The notes under the pieces were generated by a model. That model was not told the DNA's origin and searched no databases. It saw only the letters and a list, made by a program, of their open reading frames with translations. Position numbers and translations under genes: made by a program. This document shows, one piece after another, positions 60,405-64,000 of a stretch of DNA of 64,000 nucleotides. How positions within the stretch are numbered: the first letter of the stretch is position 1; each line of letters begins with the position of its first letter. The DNA is from Cylicocyclus nassatus (lineage: Eukaryota > Nematoda > Chromadorea > Rhabditida > Strongylidae), in NCBI GenBank assembly GCA_958299035.1, contig CATQJL010000305.1, forward strand, positions 30,951,733 to 31,015,732, written 5' to 3'.

Positions 60405-60960
60405 ATTGTTGATAATTCTCCTTCCAAGATTTTTTGCGTAGCTTTGAGTATCTTTCGATAGAGTAGGCTTCAACTTAGATTTACAATATAAGGCATATTA
60501 CCCACTTTTCTTCATCACTGTAAGATCACGGTAGAACTTTAAAGAAGTAGCTACATGCTGCCAAAGAATAGAATGTGTCATTAGGCTAAATTGAGTCGCT
60601 GATTTGAATATAAAATTCGCACTTTACCGTAAGGGTTTTTCCGTATGTTATGCCATGTAAACAATTTTTTACCGGTGTTTTCTTTAATATGTGAATAAAC
60701 TATTTGAAAGCCTTTTAAAACTCGTGTTTAATGGAATCAGCATGTCTGATAACGCTGCTACACAACTTTACAGATCTCTTTAAAACTTTTTTCCCAGCGG
60801 CTCATTTCACAATGGCGATGTTGTGACTACCGTATACAGTGATGACAGCGATGGTTGGTGTGCTTCTTACTGTAAATCTAATTCTTAGTTGAAACCTACA
60901 CTAATGAAGTGTATTTATAGCTGTATGCGAAAGAGGTGCAGAGCCCAAACGAATGATAAG
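60405..60960. mobile_element. Strongly diverged CAGGGTGTCC-type mariner MITE
   Basis: GGCTTCAACTTAGATTTACA, then ACTGTAAGATCACGGTAGAA, GTTATGCCATG, and at the far side ACTGTAAATCTAATTC and AGTTGAAACCTACA follow the order of 48784-49459. Terminal repeats are not identifiable. Confidence 0.45.
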
Positions 60961-61159
60961 CTCTATGCATTTGAATGCTGTTAGTGAGACATAAGCTACT
61001 ATCCCAAAGGTGTGATGAAATAACACGCTCAGCTAAGTAAAAATAACGACACTTTGAGCAATATCCCCTTATATTTGTTTGTTGAAATACAATTATCTAT
61101 TCTAATTTCAAAGTTTTAGCAATGACAAAAATTCTGTCTCCACAGAACAAGCAATTTTT

Positions 61160-62347
61160 CTAAAAGCATTTATCCTTTCCATAGTACTCTTTAATATTGT
61201 TTACTTTCAATGTTTTTCCTTTGTGAATATCTTCGCAAAGCCTACAGAGTGCGTTGCCCACATAAGCGTTCGGCTTCCGGAAATGCTTTGTCCATTCGAA
61301 ATACCTTAAACTGTATTACTAAATAATGTCATTTCGGTGTACGTTGGGCGGAGTATTTGCAGACATTTGTGACGATGGTAAATCTTTCAAACCTCTACTG
61401 TAAAACATGGTTCTCTGAAATTTCTAAACTGCCAAGTATATATGCTGTTGTCCAGTGGCATTTTTGATAGCGAGAGATTGCAAAAGGAATTCCTTGCATT
61501 AAAGGATTAGCAAGTTTATTAACGTATTCGGATGCAAATGTTCCGTCCAACGTATGCCGAGGAGGCGACGATACCTAAGCACAAGCCTAAGATTTTGAGA
61601 GCAGAACTTCTGTTTTTGAAATGAGTTTGTATGAATATACGCAAGTAAAAATGACATATATAAGCTCTTGTTATACAAGTTTCTTTCATAAATGTGACCT
61701 AACCTAAGATACTCAGTGTCGTTTTTGCGTAAAATGTTCAAGTAGTTTCCTAAGTCCTTCACCGAATCGAAGTCATCCAGCGCTATAAAGGAATCTTTCG
61801 GAAGACCAGCATCTAAAATTCAAAAACTTTATGAAATGTCTATGATAAATTGGTCTAGTGTAAATTGTTTTACTTTACTCGGATTTACCTTCGTAAATCC
61901 GCCTTTTCGTTACAACAGGCACAAGTAGTTGGGAGATGCGATCAAAATATTTTTCCGTGACATAATCTAAGCAGTTGCTATTCTCGAATGCAATATAGAA
62001 TCGATGCGTGCCTGAAAAGCATAGTATAAATTCAAGTAAATCTAAGAAAAACCTTCTCTATTCAAACACAAGTGTCTAAAACAGACCTATTAAGGCGCTG
62101 TCACTGCAATCTGTTTTACAAGAAATGGCATTTTTGTTAACTGACAACGCCTTTCTGCACTTTCCTCTAACAGTAATCTCAGTAAAGTTTCCTAGTTTTC
62201 TAAAATGAAAAATTATGTTAATGCAAAGGATGACAACAGCAGTGTGAAATCCGAAAACCTGATTGTTTCTTCGCGTTTCGAAGGTGTTCGACAATTTGAA
62301 ATAAAAATCAGTGATCCTTTTTTCTTGCGTTTGACCGCAGTGACGAG
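61160..62347 (-). CDS. GT10 alpha-1,3-fucosyltransferase, copy B (C-terminal half, five exons)
   Basis: Exons are 62347-62259, 62199-62087, 62011-61889, 61812-61704 and 61304-61160, stop TAG at 61160-61162. All introns are GT-AG and the phases (2, 1, 1, 2) equal those of copy A. Lengths also match except exon 2, which is six bases shorter. The product contains SNCRTPSKRE, RFYIAFENSNC, LDYVTEKYF, VPVV, LPKDSFIALDDF, NDTEYLR, YFEWTKHFRKP and LCRLCEDIHK. These are the conserved blocks of the GDP-fucose-binding half of family 10 fucosyltransferases. About 192 residues are visible; the N-terminal anchor and acceptor domain must lie above 62347 and probably outside the window. Intron 4 holds a small foldback element. 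The gene looks intact over the visible part. Confidence 0.87.
61325..61585. mobile_element. Small foldback MITE in intron 4 of GT10 copy B
   Basis: The arms at about 61328-61378 and 61525-61578 share GTACGTTGGGCGGA and TCCGTCCAACGTATG. The core (complement GCTATCAAAAATGCCA) is inverted relative to the copy at 5700-5985. Confidence 0.6.
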
Positions 62348-62514
62348 CTAAAATCAAACCATTTTGTAATTCAACTTGTAGATTTTTCTTGTTTCCTGAA
62401 TGTATTAAGCACAAAGAATACTGTAAATTAGCCCAACAGTATCTGTAAGCTAGCGCCCTCGAGAGTGGCTGCTAAAGCTAGGGTTAGGAATGAAACCTGC
62501 AGGCGACCGATCTA

Positions 62515-62716
62515 GGCACCCGCCATACTTGATTCGCTTCGTGCAAAACGCGCGCGCACAGCAGTTTGTCATTTGACGCTACATAGGTGAAAAGGAATTT
62601 TGTATGGTTGCACAAATTCGCTGTACGCGACGCCAAATACAGATTAATGACGCGCGTTTGCACGAGGCGGATCAAGCAGGTCAAGCGGATCAAGTGGATC
62701 AAGTATGGCGGGTGCC
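62515..62716. mobile_element. MITE, TIR GGCACCCGCCATACTTGAT
   Basis: GGCACCCGCCATACTTGAT at the left pairs with ATCAAGTATGGCGGGTGCC at the right. CGCTTCGTGCAAAACGCGCG and CGCGCGTTTGCACGAGGCG also pair. The right arm carries four near-identical 9-10 base units containing GGATCAAG that the left arm has only once. Flanking CTA and TCA may be a decayed 3-base duplication. Confidence 0.8.
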
Positions 62717-63037
62717 TCAGCCGTGCACGATGCACGCAACCTTACAAAATTGTCATGCTAGATTTACCAGCGCCAGGCAGGAAGTGGGAGTCAGTGGAAG
62801 GGGGGGGGGGGGCGGATACATGACTCAATGCGTAAGTAATATCACGCCAAGAGTACTAGCGGAACCTCGTTTCTGCACTGTTTGACGTCGTTGCGACACC
62901 GCTTCGCGAAAAATCTGCTCAAATGCTTTTGATCCGTTCCCGCTTGAAGGGGGATGACAAGTTTGTCCTAAAATTAAGGTCGATGCCCTCGCAGTCATTA
63001 ACACGCGTTGACGAGCCGTGCGTCTAGCGTTTTGCCA

Positions 63038-63656
63038 CTTACAAGGGAACGATCCCAACTTAATGTGGCGATTTGGAATGAACGGCATGCCATTAGATGC
63101 GTCTTGATGAGCTTTTTTCAAATCTGTCTTCCATATCTGCGACACCGTTATCTGCAAAAAGTTATGAGCGGTTGAAAATGTGAAGTTATCGGGGGTTTTA
63201 ATGCATAATATGCTTTAAAATCCAACTTGGAAGTACACGACTAGCATGGATTGAGTATACTGATTCCAGGGAATGCTCAGATTCTAAAGAAACACAGATA
63301 AGTGTTTTTGAACAGCTAAAAAGCAAATAAAGCTCTTTGGTGAAAGCTATGAGTAATGAAAAGTCCAAATTTGGCAAATGTACAGCGCCATACCTCGAAA
63401 ATTAGTTGTTCAAAACACTTCTTTGTGTTTCTTTGAATGTGAACATTTCTTGAAACCAGTATACTCAATATCATGCTAGTCGTGCACTTCCAAGTTGGAT
63501 TTTAAAGCATATTATGCATTGAAACCCCGATAACTTCACATTTTCAACCGCTCATAACTTTTTGCAGATAACATGGAATCAGCTCATCAAGACACATCTA
63601 ATGGTATGCGGTTCATTCCAATTCGCCACCTTAAGTTGGGATCGTTCCCTTGTTAG
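63038..63656. mobile_element. Foldback MITE, CTTACAAGGG family, near-perfect arms
   Basis: The ends CTTACAAGGGAACGATCCCA and TGGGATCGTTCCCTTGTTAG are inverted. The arms are about 290 bases each with few mismatches (GCATGCCATTAGATGCGTCT, GCATAATATGCTTTAAAATC, TCCAACTTGGAAGT). It is the best preserved and longest copy here. It lies upstream of the visible part of GT10 copy B and probably within its next intron. Confidence 0.88.
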
Positions 63657-63659
63657 AAC

Positions 63660-64000
63660 CAAAAAGATTTCTACTTAATGTCAGTAAACCTTGGGCGAGC
63701 AATCGATTACAGTATCAGCAGCGCAGCTCTATGAAAATCATATAGAACCTGGCTGTTACTCTTGAATCAAGGATCATAAGAATTTGAGAGGGGGGGAGTC
63801 ATATTTTGCTACCTTCAATATCTGTAGGTTCTTGTACCCTGATAAGTACGAAGGATGGCAAAACAATGCCATACAAGCTTAGGGCCGCATGCACTAACAT
63901 CCCCGCGGGGAGGGGATCGCAGCTCAAAAGAAAGCTTTATATTTCGAAACTCCAGATAGCTGGATTTCAAGTTGTGTATTTATCCGTAAGTATTCCTACT
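63660..64000. other. No gene recognised
   Basis: I looked here for upstream exons of GT10 copy B and found none. A G-rich tract (GAGAGGGGGGGAG) lies at about 63787. Confidence 0.45.

Noticed and set aside
61499..61690. Frame continuing from GT10 copy B exon 4 through intron 4
   Set aside because: It reads through the foldback MITE; the true terminal exon, in correct phase and with family motifs, is at 61160-61304.

Overview
The window reads as nuclear DNA of a nematode, most likely a strongylid or other rhabditid. The reasons are short GT-AG introns of roughly 50-60 bases with TTTTAG or TTTCAG acceptors, nematode-like coding exons, and a dense load of Tc1/mariner, Helitron, hAT, LINE, Penelope-like and foldback elements. 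There is no operon, CRISPR array or prokaryotic feature. Only a small fraction is protein-coding. Species cannot be fixed from the sequence alone.

The best-supported genes are two paralogous alpha-1,3-fucosyltransferase (glycosyltransferase family 10, GT10) genes, both on the minus strand and at opposite ends of the window. Copy A has four exons at 6972-7594 and a terminal exon at 513-657. Copy B has five exons at 61160-62347. The five visible exons share intron phases, four of the five share exact length, and both copies are open to a stop codon. They carry the family motif with FENS, DY and TEK in order. Only the C-terminal, GDP-fucose-binding half is visible: about 194 residues in A and 192 in B. 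Upstream exons were not found. A second good gene model is a three-exon minus-strand gene at 22229-22621 for a small single-pass membrane protein of unknown function. Weaker single exons lie at 40042-40610, 52693-52878 and 56984-57218.

Layout. 0.5-7.6 kb: GT10 copy A, whose 6.3 kb intron 4 holds a decayed LINE, a decayed Penelope-like element split by a mariner MITE, and several foldbacks. 8.3-14.3 kb: a 1.4 kb foldback, then a 3.4 kb Tc1-like composite with about 620-base inverted arms and a 42-base palindromic minisatellite, then a mariner MITE. 15-19 kb: a mariner MITE and a foldback that itself carries a LINE tail and another foldback. 22-24.5 kb: the small membrane gene, then a Helitron containing a hAT containing a Helitron. 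26-29.2 kb: a mariner transposase fragment and a hAT with a perfect 8-base target duplication. 31-45 kb: GC-rich TIR elements, mariner MITEs, three bounded Helitrons and Tourist-like MITEs. 46-60 kb: more MITEs, a GC-rich inverted repeat and two stacked perfect palindromes. 61-64 kb: GT10 copy B and two foldbacks.

Working together: the two fucosyltransferases would act in the Golgi on glycoprotein or glycolipid glycans. Nothing else in the window forms a visible pathway with them. The main biological story is a gene pair embedded in layered transposon insertions, whose order can be partly reconstructed by comparing copies.
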